A DNA stretch of 41,317 bases from JAVBMB01 sp031552995 (lineage in GTDB: Bacteria > Bacillota > Clostridia > Oscillospirales > Butyricicoccaceae). A program made the position numbers and the translations under genes. The stretch covers positions 1 to 41,317 of the forward strand of contig JAVBMB010000027.1 of NCBI GenBank assembly GCA_031552995.1, in the 5' to 3' direction. This document shows, in pieces, positions 1 to 8,000 of this stretch. The notes under the pieces were generated by a model that did no database searches, was not told the DNA's origin, and saw nothing but the letters and a program-made list of their open reading frames with translations. Numbering within the stretch: the first letter of the stretch is position 1; every line of letters starts with the position of its first letter.

Positions 1-13
1 ATTATATGTATTA

Positions 14-91
14 TATAATAGTTAGATGAAACTAACTGCCGGCGCCGGAGAAAGCGTATTTTTTAGAGATTTGAGTTAGTGTCTACTAACT
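14..91 (+). promoter_or_regulatory. -10 box with two palindromic operators
   Basis: A TATAAT box lies at 14-19; its -35 would be left of the window. It is followed at once by AGTTAG-N6-CTAACT at 20-37, and the same arms with the same 6-nt gap recur at 74-91, centres 54 bp apart. Paired TTAG/CTAA palindromes like these are typical of MarR- or TetR-type repressor sites. The regulator is not in the window and the target is unclear, because no convincing gene begins before 568. Confidence 0.5.
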
Positions 92-567
92 ATTTCATGC
101 GCATGGGATGAATGCGGGCAAAGGCGAAGCGCCGCGCATGAAAAGGATTTCATAACATCGCGCATCTGCCGCCCGGTATCGCGGCGCCAAGTATATTTTT
201 TGCCGTACGAATGACTATAAAAAGACATACGTGACATCCTATAACCAAAGCGAAACGAAGCGCGTCGCGGCGGCCGAACACATTTGCAAGCTGCCAAAGA
301 GCCGGCTCTGCTTGAAAGACCCGTCGAAGCGGGCGCAAACCCTGATAGATGACGCCGCGACAGGCGGGCATGCAATAAGCCGCATCGCGCCGAAGCTTAT
401 CGCCGGCATGTTTTAGATAACGGTCATCAGCGCCCGCATTATAGTCGGAGAAAACGACGCGACGCTGCCGGGCGTGAGCGCCGGGGAATTAATTGTGAAC
501 TATGGGCTGCAAAAATATATTACAAACACCCGGCGGCAGGGCGCGAGGTGGAGCGTGGGGGCACAAG
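92..567 (+). other. Unassigned stretch, possibly a decayed gene
   Basis: I recognise no gene here. In one plus-strand frame the sequence is open from about 156 to 626 except for a TAG at 414-416, and it ends inside the DUF3793 gene. The part after the TAG reads like protein (for example ARIIVGENDATLPGVSAGEL), but no start with a ribosome-binding site precedes it and I know no matching family. Long open frames are common by chance in GC-rich DNA, so this is either noncoding leader or the remains of a gene once controlled by the operators at 20-91. Confidence 0.3.
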
Positions 568-1134
568 TTGAACGGATTCGACTACAAGCTGGCGCAGTAC
601 TGCGCGCCGACATTGGCGGGAATTAAGCCCTCCAGCCTGATTGCCGTCAGGCGGGAGGAGTGGGACGAGATAAAGCGAGGCCTTACGCGCAGCGCACGCG
701 TCTTTGCCGGCAGGCAGATATTCTTCCGGCGCGTCTCGCACTTCAAAAACCGCGTACTGCTGCTTGTATACCGGCGGGATTTGCTGCAAAAGCAGCTTGC
801 CATGCATGAGAATCAAATGATATTGACGCGGTACGGCTATGCGCCCGGTATGCCGCTTGACGGGATGCTCGGCGTTCTCGCCGGCAGAATATGGGCGCAA
901 GGCGCGTTCCCGCATGAAATCGGCGTGTTTCTCGGCTATCCGGCCGTCGATGTGCTTGGCTTTATCGAAAACGAGGGAAAGAACTACAGCATCTGCGGCT
1001 GTTGGAAGGTTTACGGCGACCCGGTTGAAGCGAGGCGATTATTCTCCGCCTATGATTACGCGCGTTGCTACTTCTGCGAACGGGTTCAAGGCGGTGAAGA
1101 AATACAAAATATACAATATGGAGGCATATCGTAA
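568..1134 (+). CDS. DUF3793 family protein
   Basis: This 188-residue protein matches my memory of the DUF3793 family of anaerobic Firmicutes. The conserved opening is QYCAPTLAGIKPSSL, and the C-terminal core holds PHEIGVFLGYP followed by a glycine- and cysteine-containing CGCWKVYGDP segment. The family has no established biochemical function. I start it at the TTG at 568 because the family signature begins directly after it and a G-rich Shine-Dalgarno (GGGGGC) lies about 5 nt upstream; an ATG in frame at 502 would add 22 residues unlike the family. The stop overlaps the start of the flavodoxin gene by one base (TAATG), so the two are translationally coupled. That pairing suggests a role in electron transfer or iron/redox stress, which is inference from neighbourhood only. 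Confidence 0.82.
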   Translation: MNGFDYKLAQYCAPTLAGIKPSSLIAVRREEWDEIKRGLTRSARVFAGRQIFFRRVSHFKNRVLLLVYRRDLLQKQLAMHENQMILTRYGYAPGMPLDGMLGVLAGRIWAQGAFPHEIGVFLGYPAVDVLGFIENEGKNYSICGCWKVYGDPVEARRLFSAYDYARCYFCERVQGGEEIQNIQYGGIS

Positions 1135-1565
1135 TGGGAAAGGTTCTGATAGTTTATTGGTCCGGCACGGGTAATACAAAAATGATGGCCGAAGCCGTCG
1201 CTGACGGCGCCAAAGCGGCCGGCGCGGACGTGACGCTAGCCGAGGTCGGCAAAATATCGGTCGACGCTGCGGCCGAATACAGCCATATCGCCTTCGGCTG
1301 CCCCAGCATGGGCGCCGAGGTGCTTGAAGAGGGGGAGATGGAACCGTTCTTCACCGACATCGAGACAAAGCTGGCAGGCAAAAAAGTGGCGCTGTTCGGC
1401 TCCTACGGCTGGGGCGACGGACAGTGGATGCGCGATTGGGAGCAGCGAGTCAAGGCGGCAAAGGCCGACCTGTGCGGCGGCGACGGCCTGACCTGCAACG
1501 AGACGCCGGACGGCGGCGCGCTGGAAAAATGCAAGGCGCTGGGAAAAGGCCTTGCAACAATGTAA
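1134..1565 (+). CDS. Flavodoxin, short-chain
   Basis: A 143-residue flavodoxin, a soluble FMN-binding electron carrier that can replace ferredoxin. The N-terminal phosphate-binding loop SGTGNT (residues 10-15) follows the first strand VLIVYW. The FMN-flanking loops are visible as GCPSMGAEVLEE near residues 52-63 and GSYGWGDGQW near 87-96. The length is normal for the short-chain class. The ATG overlaps the DUF3793 stop and has GGAGG 9 nt upstream. With no reductase beside it, the redox partner cannot be read from context; the hydrogenase maturation genes 18 kb away are compatible with a ferredoxin/flavodoxin-based anaerobe but not linked. Confidence 0.95.
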   Translation: MGKVLIVYWSGTGNTKMMAEAVADGAKAAGADVTLAEVGKISVDAAAEYSHIAFGCPSMGAEVLEEGEMEPFFTDIETKLAGKKVALFGSYGWGDGQWMRDWEQRVKAAKADLCGGDGLTCNETPDGGALEKCKALGKGLATM

Positions 1566-1914
1566 CATACGTTTATCTTTCGTTTTGCTCGTCAGCGCTA
1601 AAAACGCGGCGCCGCGCATCACCTCTCACATGGCTTTTGTCATCAAAGCCGCCACTGCATAGGCTAGGCTTGAGGCACCTCCAAATCTGTCCGTGTAGAC
1701 CGGTTTTCACCGCGGCATCACCGCGATATAGTTCTGACACCACATACCCGCTGCGCCCCCTCCGGCGCCGCGGGTCGGGCGGCGGATTCACCGACAGGGT
1801 GGCCGCCGTCCTGTTTTTTTGCGGGGGAAGCCTGCCGGATAAGCTGCCGCGGGGGAGAAAATAAGCTTCGCCGGCCGCGCGTGCATGGCGCTGCGGCGGA
1901 ACAGGACAACGCCC
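1566..1914. other. Intergenic region without a recognised gene
   Basis: About 350 bases separate the flavodoxin stop and the converging lipoprotein stop. I see a 12-base self-complementary block CGCGGCGCCGCG at 1606-1617 and a small hairpin CGCGG-N5-CCGCG at 1711-1725, but no intrinsic terminator with a T-run and no open frame with a ribosome-binding site. A short minus-strand frame at 1573-1791 has an arginine-rich, low-complexity translation and I do not regard it as a gene. Confidence 0.5.
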
Positions 1915-2412
1915 TTAAAAAACTACGTTGCCTTTATTCGTCACGCAGGCGGATACCCAGTATTCGGTGATGAGGCCTTCGGTATCCAAAAACAGCGTGA
2001 TAATCACCTTGGTGCCCTTTATATATTCCGCGCGGCGCCCCTTTTCCAATTTTTGCATTTTGTAGCCGTGCCTTTTTAGCGCCGAGTCGGCGGAAGCAAA
2101 CTCGTTGCCCACAGAAATACCGAACACGGGGTAGAGGCCGCCCGTGACGCGGTACTCGGTCACATGATAGACGTCAGTGACATCGGGCCACCCGGAAACA
2201 GTGATAAACAGGCCGTCGGTCTCAATCGAATAGCACCCAAATCCCATGCCCTTGCGGTATTCATCGCCATAGCTAAGCTCACTTTCCGGAAGTGTGAGCC
2301 TGAAAGGGAAGCTCGAATTGTCGCCTAGCTCGCCGATAACATCAACGCCTGTGCAGGCCGAGAGTAAAATAATCAGCGCGCAGCACAGCGCGACGCGGGT
2401 AATTTTACGCAC
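1915..2412 (-). CDS. Small predicted lipoprotein of unknown function
   Basis: This encodes a 165-residue exported lipoprotein. The signal sequence is MRKITRV, a hydrophobic stretch, and the lipobox LSAC with the lipidated cysteine at residue 20. The mature part is short, with no domain I recognise and several aromatic and glycine-rich strands (for example VSGWPDV), which suggests a beta-rich fold on the outer face of the membrane. Three GTG codons cluster at the start (2421, 2415, 2412). I choose 2412 because the strong Shine-Dalgarno GAGGTGAT at 2418-2425 sits at good distance from it and would overlap the first. It stands alone on the minus strand, between two plus-strand genes. Confidence 0.72.
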   Translation of the reverse strand: MRKITRVALCCALIILLSACTGVDVIGELGDNSSFPFRLTLPESELSYGDEYRKGMGFGCYSIETDGLFITVSGWPDVTDVYHVTEYRVTGGLYPVFGISVGNEFASADSALKRHGYKMQKLEKGRRAEYIKGTKVIITLFLDTEGLITEYWVSACVTNKGNVVF

Positions 2413-2649
2413 CACAATCACCTCGCGCTATAGACGGCGCTGATACCGGTTTTGTTCCGGCATGGGCAATTTTGCCGCCGTTTCGGCCTGTCTGCGCCGG
2501 CGCTGCCTTGAAGTTAGCCGTCAAAACAGGTATACTGTTGTAAATCCGTCAGGTAAAACATGGTGGAATATAAACCAAAGGCTGACCGCATAAAGTGAAG
2601 CCGCGCCGTTGGGCGCTGCGCGAACAGCCGCCGCAAAGGAGGGTGCACA

Positions 2650-3018
2650 GTGTATACGGCACAGGAGCTGAATGAGGCGAAGCGGGCGATAAGCTCGACG
2701 CTGAGCAAGAGCGAAAAGGCGATAACGAAGCTTAAGGCCGGCACATTTCAGCACACGATGACGGCACAGGGGATAAAGGCATACGGCATCGCACTGGCGA
2801 TGATAGACAGGGCGCTTGGCGAGGCTGACCCGCCGCGGATATACGGCGCGGATGAACTTAAAGACGCCCGCAGCGCAATAATATCGGCGCGCGCCAGGGT
2901 CGGGAAGATATTGCCGAAGTTCAGCGCGGGCACGCCGCAGCACACACTGGGCATCCGCCGGATTGCGGCGTTCGAAATCGCGTCTGTGCTGATTGAAGAG
3001 GAGCTGCGCGCACGGTGA
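2650..3018 (+). CDS. Small protein made of two tandem repeats
   Basis: A 122-residue cytoplasmic protein with no family I can name. It consists of two copies of a segment of about 57 residues. Copy 1 (residues 2-56) opens YTAQELNEAKRAI and copy 2 (65-119) opens YGADELKDARSAI. Both continue with K...GT.QHT followed by an alanine/isoleucine-rich helix ending in LI..EL or MIDRAL. The composition is helical, charged and soluble, with no signal or membrane segment. The start is the GTG at 2650, preceded by a very strong AAAGGAGGG at good spacing. A hairpin ends the unit at 3047-3074. Function unknown; the duplication suggests an internal dimer mimic. Confidence 0.72.
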   Translation: MYTAQELNEAKRAISSTLSKSEKAITKLKAGTFQHTMTAQGIKAYGIALAMIDRALGEADPPRIYGADELKDARSAIISARARVGKILPKFSAGTPQHTLGIRRIAAFEIASVLIEEELRAR

Positions 3019-3046
3019 GCACGCGGTAGCCCGGAGGCAAATTACA

Positions 3047-3074
3047 AAAGCGTAAGCCATAAGGCTTACGCTTT
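3047..3074. terminator. Hairpin copy 1 (12-bp stem, ATAA loop)
   Basis: AAAGCGTAAGCC and its exact complement enclose an ATAA loop, 28 nt downstream of the duplicated-protein gene. It probably ends that transcript, although only three T residues follow. An identical 28-base copy lies at 3248-3275. Confidence 0.6.
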
Positions 3075-3247
3075 GACGTCTATCGAAAAAAGGTGTTCAG
3101 GTTTTTTGCATGAAAAGTAACGTGATTAAAAAGTTCCTAAAACCCCCGCTTATAATCAAAAATACCGGGAATTCATTTCCCGAGAATTTTTATCAAAATT
3201 TAAAATTGCTCGAAAACCCTCAACGGAGTGGGTTTTTCGACAAGCTG

Positions 3248-3275
3248 AAAGCGTAAGCCATAAGGCTTACGCTTT
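3248..3275. terminator. Hairpin copy 2 (12-bp stem, ATAA loop)
   Basis: Exact repeat of the 3047-3074 hairpin. It lies 15 nt beyond the stop of the M14-like gene on the minus strand and so is placed to end the large peptide-uptake operon. The T-run is short in both directions. Confidence 0.6.
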
Positions 3276-3290
3276 TGTATATCTGCGCGG

Positions 3291-4667
3291 TCAGCTGTTA
3301 AGCGCCTCGGCCACAAGCAGGCCGGAGGCCAGCTGGATAGCCACAAGATTTCGGATGGGAACGACGCTGTAGTTCATCTGCGCTTCAAGCCACCCGGCCT
3401 TTCTGTCAAAGGCGGCAGACATATCGTCCCTGGCCTTTAGCAGCGGCGCGTCGCCGGGGTTTGTCGCCACGGCGCCCTCGAGCGAGCGCAGAGCCATGCC
3501 GTAGGTCAAAGCCTTATAAAACCGGCTGACGAGCAAATTATCAAAATGCTCGGCCACTGTGGCATTGCGTTGATACTCGGGGTCGCCCGCCGCTTTTTGC
3601 CTTGTAAGCGCCACATTTCCGTTTGATGTGGTGAAGTTTATCACGGCCTTGAGAAACGGGCAATCGGGGCTGATTTTATCCGAAACAGGGTCAATAATCG
3701 CGCGGACTTCGGCGGTGGAGGCATCATTTTCGTCCCAGCGCTGAATACTGGCCTCAAGGCGGGTCATGCCCGAGTCGGACTGGTCGGCGATGCGCGGGTC
3801 ATAAAAATACGGCAGCTCGGTTAGCAGCGTGAACGAATCCCAGCGCTGCAGCGCGTATGACGCGCTGCAGTCTCCGCTGCGGTGCGATGCGGCGTACTCA
3901 TCCATATCGCGGCCGAGCGCCTCGGCATAATCGTACGCGCTTCTTATGCCGAGGTTGGAATAAAACGCAGGCGCGTACACCTCGGACGCCGCGCTTTCAG
4001 GCTCTCCAAGGTGCGGGGGGACGCTGAAGGACACCGCGATACCCTTGAGCGTGTCAAACAGCCGGGGCAGCGGCTTTGTCATATACCAATATGTGCCGCC
4101 AAAGCCGGCGTTGTGCAGCGTGTAGATAAACTTCGGCTTCAGCTCGTCTATAAGCTCCATCGCCGCCTTTGTCTCGGGGATGGGGTTATTGACATTCAGC
4201 TTTTTGTAGCTGATAGGGAATGTCCAATCCACCTGCTCGTACCCTGCCGGGCGGAAAAAATTGCGGAAATAATTCGTCAGGGTAAACGGGCCCTTCAGCC
4301 ATCCCTCGTTCAGGCGCAGGCCGTCGGCGTCCCACGCCTTGACGATGTGCCAGTTGTATCCCAGCTGTTTGCGCAGCGCCTCATTTTCGGCCAGCGCCCG
4401 CGTCATATGCTCCAGCATCATGACGCCTATCGGCTCGTTGGGGTGCGGGCAGCCCAGCATCAGCGCGTTCGGCGCGTTTTCGTCGCCGCACGATATTGTC
4501 ATGCACAACAGGCCGTGCCCGCCCCGGGTTTTGCCAACCTCACGAACCGAGACGTGCTGCGGAAAGAGCTTGGCCAGCTCCAGTGTGGACGCATCCATCT
4601 CATCCACCGTTAAAAATGCCTTATAGTCGGGGATTGAATCGACAACATCCTGAAAAAGCTTGTTCAT
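3291..4667 (-). CDS. M14-family zinc carboxypeptidase-like protein
   Basis: A 458-residue cytoplasmic metallopeptidase of the M14 type. The zinc-binding set is visible: HPNE gives His75 and Glu78, TLHNAGFGG supplies His185, and TELPYF places the expected catalytic glutamate at 284. There is no signal peptide, so it should act on peptides already imported. The region after about residue 300 is helical and not part of the classical M14 core. It is the last gene of the rpiR-opp operon; its ATG overlaps the stop of the M20 gene by four bases (ATGA), which implies coupled translation. The likely role is removal of C-terminal or gamma-linked residues from peptides brought in by the ABC importer. 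The substrate is inference; the zinc site is seen. Confidence 0.82.
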   Translation of the reverse strand: MNKLFQDVVDSIPDYKAFLTVDEMDASTLELAKLFPQHVSVREVGKTRGGHGLLCMTISCGDENAPNALMLGCPHPNEPIGVMMLEHMTRALAENEALRKQLGYNWHIVKAWDADGLRLNEGWLKGPFTLTNYFRNFFRPAGYEQVDWTFPISYKKLNVNNPIPETKAAMELIDELKPKFIYTLHNAGFGGTYWYMTKPLPRLFDTLKGIAVSFSVPPHLGEPESAASEVYAPAFYSNLGIRSAYDYAEALGRDMDEYAASHRSGDCSASYALQRWDSFTLLTELPYFYDPRIADQSDSGMTRLEASIQRWDENDASTAEVRAIIDPVSDKISPDCPFLKAVINFTTSNGNVALTRQKAAGDPEYQRNATVAEHFDNLLVSRFYKALTYGMALRSLEGAVATNPGDAPLLKARDDMSAAFDRKAGWLEAQMNYSVVPIRNLVAIQLASGLLVAEALNS

Positions 4668-6277
4668 ATGTCACTCTCCAGCACACCGATCAGTCGGCGA
4701 AATATTTGGGGCAGATTGTCGCGCACATCGGGCAGATAAACTCTCTCGAACTTTTGATGCAGAAGCTTTGAGCCGGGGCCAATCATTACAGTGGGGATGC
4801 TGACCTGCGCGATAGCCTCAAAATCCGTGTCATACATCGCTCCGCGCAGAGGGATGTTATCCATTACGCCGCGTTCGGCGCCGGCGTTGGCGCAAGACAT
4901 ATAGCTCAGGTCGGATATCCCCTGCCCGTAGGCCGCCTTGCGCATCGGTATGCCGTCCCCTGCCAGCGCGTCAATCAGCCTGTCGATTATGACCGAAATA
5001 TCGCCCGGTAAATAGTCGTTGTTGACGGCGGGGTAGTACGGCGGCGCGATGCCGACGACGGCAGTGGCGGGCGGGACACCGGCAAAGACCATCACGCTTT
5101 GCAGATACTGCATGGTGGCGCTTTGCAGCGTGGCGTCACCCCGGTCTACCGCCTGGGAAAGCTGACTGCGCAGCGCCGTGCGGAAGCCGCAAAAGTCCTG
5201 CCTCGCGCCGGCCTCGGCTTCAAGCTGCGCCACTGTCATCGCCCGGGGGATAAAGCGCTTCCTTGAGACGGGGTCCATCATGCCCTTTTCCTCAAGGTAG
5301 TCATAGACGGCGTCGTATTTTTTCACTGAGGCGCCCAGCCCCTGCAGGCACAGCAGGCGCACACGCTCGAGCAGGGCTATCGGGTCGTCGCCGCCCAGAA
5401 ATGTAAGGTTGAAGGCGACGGCGGCATAATCCGGCAGCGTGACATCGTAGCGCGTTTTCATATCCCGCAGCATCTGTGCGGCGGGTGGCTGGGTGTTGCA
5501 GCCCTTGTCGACCGACACCAAGTCGGTGTTCAGCTCTATCCTGCCAAGTATTTCGGCGGCCAGGGCGGCGGCGTTAATCCCGGTCATCGACCGCGCCGCG
5601 TGGGCACCAAGGCCGTGAACGACCACCATCGGCATGATTTTGCCCGCGCTTCCATTGATTACAATGTGCCGCGGGTCGATATCCACATTACGGAAACTTG
5701 GCTCGCTTACGACGCCGAGCGTGTAGGCAAGGCCAAATTGATTTTTAAGTTCAGTGTACAGCTTGCAGGCCGCGCGCGCGCCGGCCGACAGGTTCTCCTC
5801 ATCCGGGACGGCGGTAAACAGCACATTCACCTCGCGCGGTATGTATTCAAGCAGTGTTGTCAGGTTGACGGCGAGGCCGGCTTTCATATCGTTTGTCGCG
5901 CGGCCGAACAGCCAGTCTTCGCTTTCAAGGTCGCGGCGAACCTCGTCATCAAGGTCATCGCCTGCCAGCATGGCCAGCTTAAGGGCTTGAGGCTGGCAAG
6001 CCAAATGGGCCAGCGTGCCATAATTGTCGACGCCGACGGCGTCGTAATGGCCGGACAGCACAAGCGTGCGGCGGCCGGAGCCTTTTTTTAAGGCCCACAC
6101 AACGGGGCGGCCGAGATGGTCCCCGATATCCCACGCGCCCCACCGGTCGGGGTGCAGTTTAAAGTACCCGTCTTCGCGGATTATATCGCACAGCGCGTGC
6201 GCCGCGGCCAATTCCATGCCGGTGCCGGTGTCGCTGCGCGCCTCGACAAGACGCAGTAAGATTGATTCAGCGTTCAT
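4664..6277 (-). CDS. M20 metallopeptidase, RocB-like
   Basis: A 537-residue M20 peptidase of the long form annotated as arginine-utilisation protein RocB. The di-zinc site can be followed: SGHYDAV (His77, Asp79), RATNDMKAG (bridging Asp130), PDEEN (Glu160 as base and Glu161 as ligand), VSEPS (Glu192), and a late His in LLHQKF. GLGAHAARS near 222-230 corresponds to the dimerisation-domain histidine. The length exceeds ordinary M20 peptidases (about 400) because of an insertion in the lid and C-terminal part, as in RocB. The ATG has AGGAGG 6 nt upstream. The gene sits 65 nt after the binding-protein gene, across a strong stem-loop, and runs into the M14 gene. Expected role: hydrolysis of imported dipeptides or acylated amino acids in the cytoplasm. 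Confidence 0.87.
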   Translation of the reverse strand: MNAESILLRLVEARSDTGTGMELAAAHALCDIIREDGYFKLHPDRWGAWDIGDHLGRPVVWALKKGSGRRTLVLSGHYDAVGVDNYGTLAHLACQPQALKLAMLAGDDLDDEVRRDLESEDWLFGRATNDMKAGLAVNLTTLLEYIPREVNVLFTAVPDEENLSAGARAACKLYTELKNQFGLAYTLGVVSEPSFRNVDIDPRHIVINGSAGKIMPMVVVHGLGAHAARSMTGINAAALAAEILGRIELNTDLVSVDKGCNTQPPAAQMLRDMKTRYDVTLPDYAAVAFNLTFLGGDDPIALLERVRLLCLQGLGASVKKYDAVYDYLEEKGMMDPVSRKRFIPRAMTVAQLEAEAGARQDFCGFRTALRSQLSQAVDRGDATLQSATMQYLQSVMVFAGVPPATAVVGIAPPYYPAVNNDYLPGDISVIIDRLIDALAGDGIPMRKAAYGQGISDLSYMSCANAGAERGVMDNIPLRGAMYDTDFEAIAQVSIPTVMIGPGSKLLHQKFERVYLPDVRDNLPQIFRRLIGVLESDI

Positions 6278-6294
6278 GGGGTTCCTCCTGTGGT

Positions 6295-6322
6295 GAGCGG
6301 GGAGGCGTCAGCCTCCCCGCTC
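6295..6322 (-). terminator. Intercistronic stem-loop after binding protein
   Basis: A perfect 12-bp stem (GAGCGGGGAGGC at 6295-6306 against 6311-6322) with a 4-nt loop lies between the binding-protein stop and the M20 ribosome-binding site. There is no T-run, so it is more likely an RNA-stabilising or partial-termination element that raises the binding protein above the peptidases. Confidence 0.65.
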
Positions 6323-6342
6323 GGCGGTGGCGTCAGACGGTC

Positions 6343-7974
6343 TTACTTAAAATCTGTAAACGCGTACTCGACCCATCCGGCAAAGCCGGCACTCTGTATC
6401 GGGGTGTTGATTGCGTCGGAGCGCTGGGCGACATATGTGGAATACTTGACAATGGGGATAAGAGGCAGCTCGGCCTGCATAATCTCCTGAATGCGATAGA
6501 ACATCGGCTTGCGCGTGACCTCGTCAGTCGTCTTCATCGCCTCGGCAAAAAGCGATTCGATTTCATCATTGGCGTATAGGCCGTGGTTCTGGCCGCCGCC
6601 AACGCCGATTCTGCCGGACAGCGCCGTCGGGTCGGGGCCCTGGAAGCCGCCCTGCATGGCGATCATGAAGTTTTTGTCGGTGCCGACTTTTGTTGAATAA
6701 GCCTGATACTCGCTGACGATGATTTCAAGCTCTATTCCGGCCAGCTCGCATGTGGCCTTCATCAGCTTGGCGATGTCGGGAGAAGAATCGGTCGAGAAAC
6801 AGTCGAGCGTTATGCCGCGGACGTAGAAACCGTCGGCATCCTTTTTGTAGCCGGCCTCTTCGAGGATGCGCACGGCTTCTTCAATGTTGTACTTCGGCGC
6901 GGGCGCATCGCTGTTTGATGCCCATTCGATGATGGACGGATAGAAATTATACTCCGGCTCGCGGATGTTGTTGAACACTTTTTTGGATATCTCATCCCTG
7001 TCGATGGCGCAGGCGATTGCCTGACGAACGGGCAGTGTCAGGATATCGGTCTTTGCGAAGTTGAAAAGAATGTAAGTGGGCGAGGGGAGAACGTTCATAT
7101 TCAGCGTGAAGTTGGGGTCGTTCATCAGCTGGGCGACGTTGGCGTCGGGGATGGCGCCCATGTAGTCAATCTCGCCGTTGAGCAGCGACTGGAAGGCGGT
7201 TGCAGCGTCGGGAATCTGGCGGAAAACGAGACGGTCAAGCTTGACCTCGGTCTTGAAGTAGTTTTCGTTTTTCGCGAGCTCGATGTATTCGCCGGGCTTG
7301 TGCTCGACAAACTTAAACGGGCCGCTTCCGATGGGCTTGTTTATGGCGGGGTTCTCATCCCATGTCTGCCCGTTGTCGTAGATGTGCTTGGGCATGATGA
7401 ATGTGGCGTAGTAGCCGAGATAGCCGATAAGCGCGGCGTACGGCTGCTTGAGGTGGAACACGACGGTATATTCGTCCGTCGCCTCGACGCTTTCAATCTG
7501 GGCCGAGAAGCGGTTATACATCAGGCAGGTGTCAACCGTTATGATGTAATTGAACGTGTAGGCGACGTCCTCGGCGGTGACGGGCTCGCCGTCGTGGAAT
7601 GTGGCGTTTTTAACCAGATGGAATGTGATGCTCAGGCCGTCAGCGGACGTCTCCCAGTCCGTGGCCAGCTCCGGGATTATCTGGCGTGTGGCATCCAGTG
7701 TGACGAGCTTGCTGTAGACGTTGCCCACCATGGCGAACGCGGCATCGTCCGATGTGCCGTTGGGGTTAAATGTAACGGGGTCGCTCGTTGCGCGGACGAT
7801 AAACACCTTTTCCGCGGGGGGCTCGGTCGTCGGGGGTGTCGTCGGGGCCGTCGTTGTCGGCGCCGTGGTCGACGTGCCGGAGGGCGGTGCGGTTGTTGTG
7901 GCGGTGTTGTTGCAGCCGGCAAAAAGCCCCAGCAGCATAACCATGCCCAAAAGCAGTGCTGTGAAACGCTTCAT
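6343..7974 (-). CDS. Peptide ABC transporter substrate-binding lipoprotein
   Basis: A 543-residue family 5 extracellular solute-binding protein (OppA/DppA-like). The signal peptide ends in LFAGC, with lipidated Cys21, and a threonine/proline-rich linker of about 35 residues follows. The mature domain starts near VRATSDPVTFNPNG and contains the family hallmark TFHDGEPVTAEDVAYTF. I start it at 7974, where AGGA lies 7 nt upstream (GGGAGGAAAAGAA); a longer frame to 8136 would overlap the oppF gene and lacks a signal. It is encoded 26 nt behind oppF and ahead of two peptidase genes, so it captures peptides outside the cell for OppBCDF. Confidence 0.95.
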   Translation of the reverse strand: MKRFTALLLGMVMLLGLFAGCNNTATTTAPPSGTSTTAPTTTAPTTPPTTEPPAEKVFIVRATSDPVTFNPNGTSDDAAFAMVGNVYSKLVTLDATRQIIPELATDWETSADGLSITFHLVKNATFHDGEPVTAEDVAYTFNYIITVDTCLMYNRFSAQIESVEATDEYTVVFHLKQPYAALIGYLGYYATFIMPKHIYDNGQTWDENPAINKPIGSGPFKFVEHKPGEYIELAKNENYFKTEVKLDRLVFRQIPDAATAFQSLLNGEIDYMGAIPDANVAQLMNDPNFTLNMNVLPSPTYILFNFAKTDILTLPVRQAIACAIDRDEISKKVFNNIREPEYNFYPSIIEWASNSDAPAPKYNIEEAVRILEEAGYKKDADGFYVRGITLDCFSTDSSPDIAKLMKATCELAGIELEIIVSEYQAYSTKVGTDKNFMIAMQGGFQGPDPTALSGRIGVGGGQNHGLYANDEIESLFAEAMKTTDEVTRKPMFYRIQEIMQAELPLIPIVKYSTYVAQRSDAINTPIQSAGFAGWVEYAFTDFK

Positions 7975-8000
7975 TTCTTTTCCTCCCATAAATGGTTTTT

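Larger units (their letters stand above)
3047..3275. repeat. Element bounded by identical 28-nt hairpins
   Basis: Two identical palindromic hairpins (3047-3074, 3248-3275) flank a 173-base core that is clearly AT-richer than its surroundings. The core has no open frame but three successive hairpins: CGGGAA/TTCCCG at 3166-3182, AATTTT/AAAATT at 3185-3200, and TCGAAAACCC paired with GGGTTTTTCGA at 3210-3240. It lies between convergent genes. It could be a duplicated terminator, a non-autonomous repeat element or a small structured RNA; the sequence does not decide. Confidence 0.45.

Noticed and set aside
414..416. TAG read through as a sense codon (for example pyrrolysine)
   Set aside because: TAG is used as a normal stop elsewhere (for example at the end of dppD), and the frame has no recognised function, so recoding is not supported.
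3882..4613. Open frames opposite the peptidase, transporter and hyd genes
   Set aside because: Many frames over 200 codons run antisense to well-supported genes. Their translations are rich in Arg, His and Val without domains, as expected for GC-rich shadow frames.
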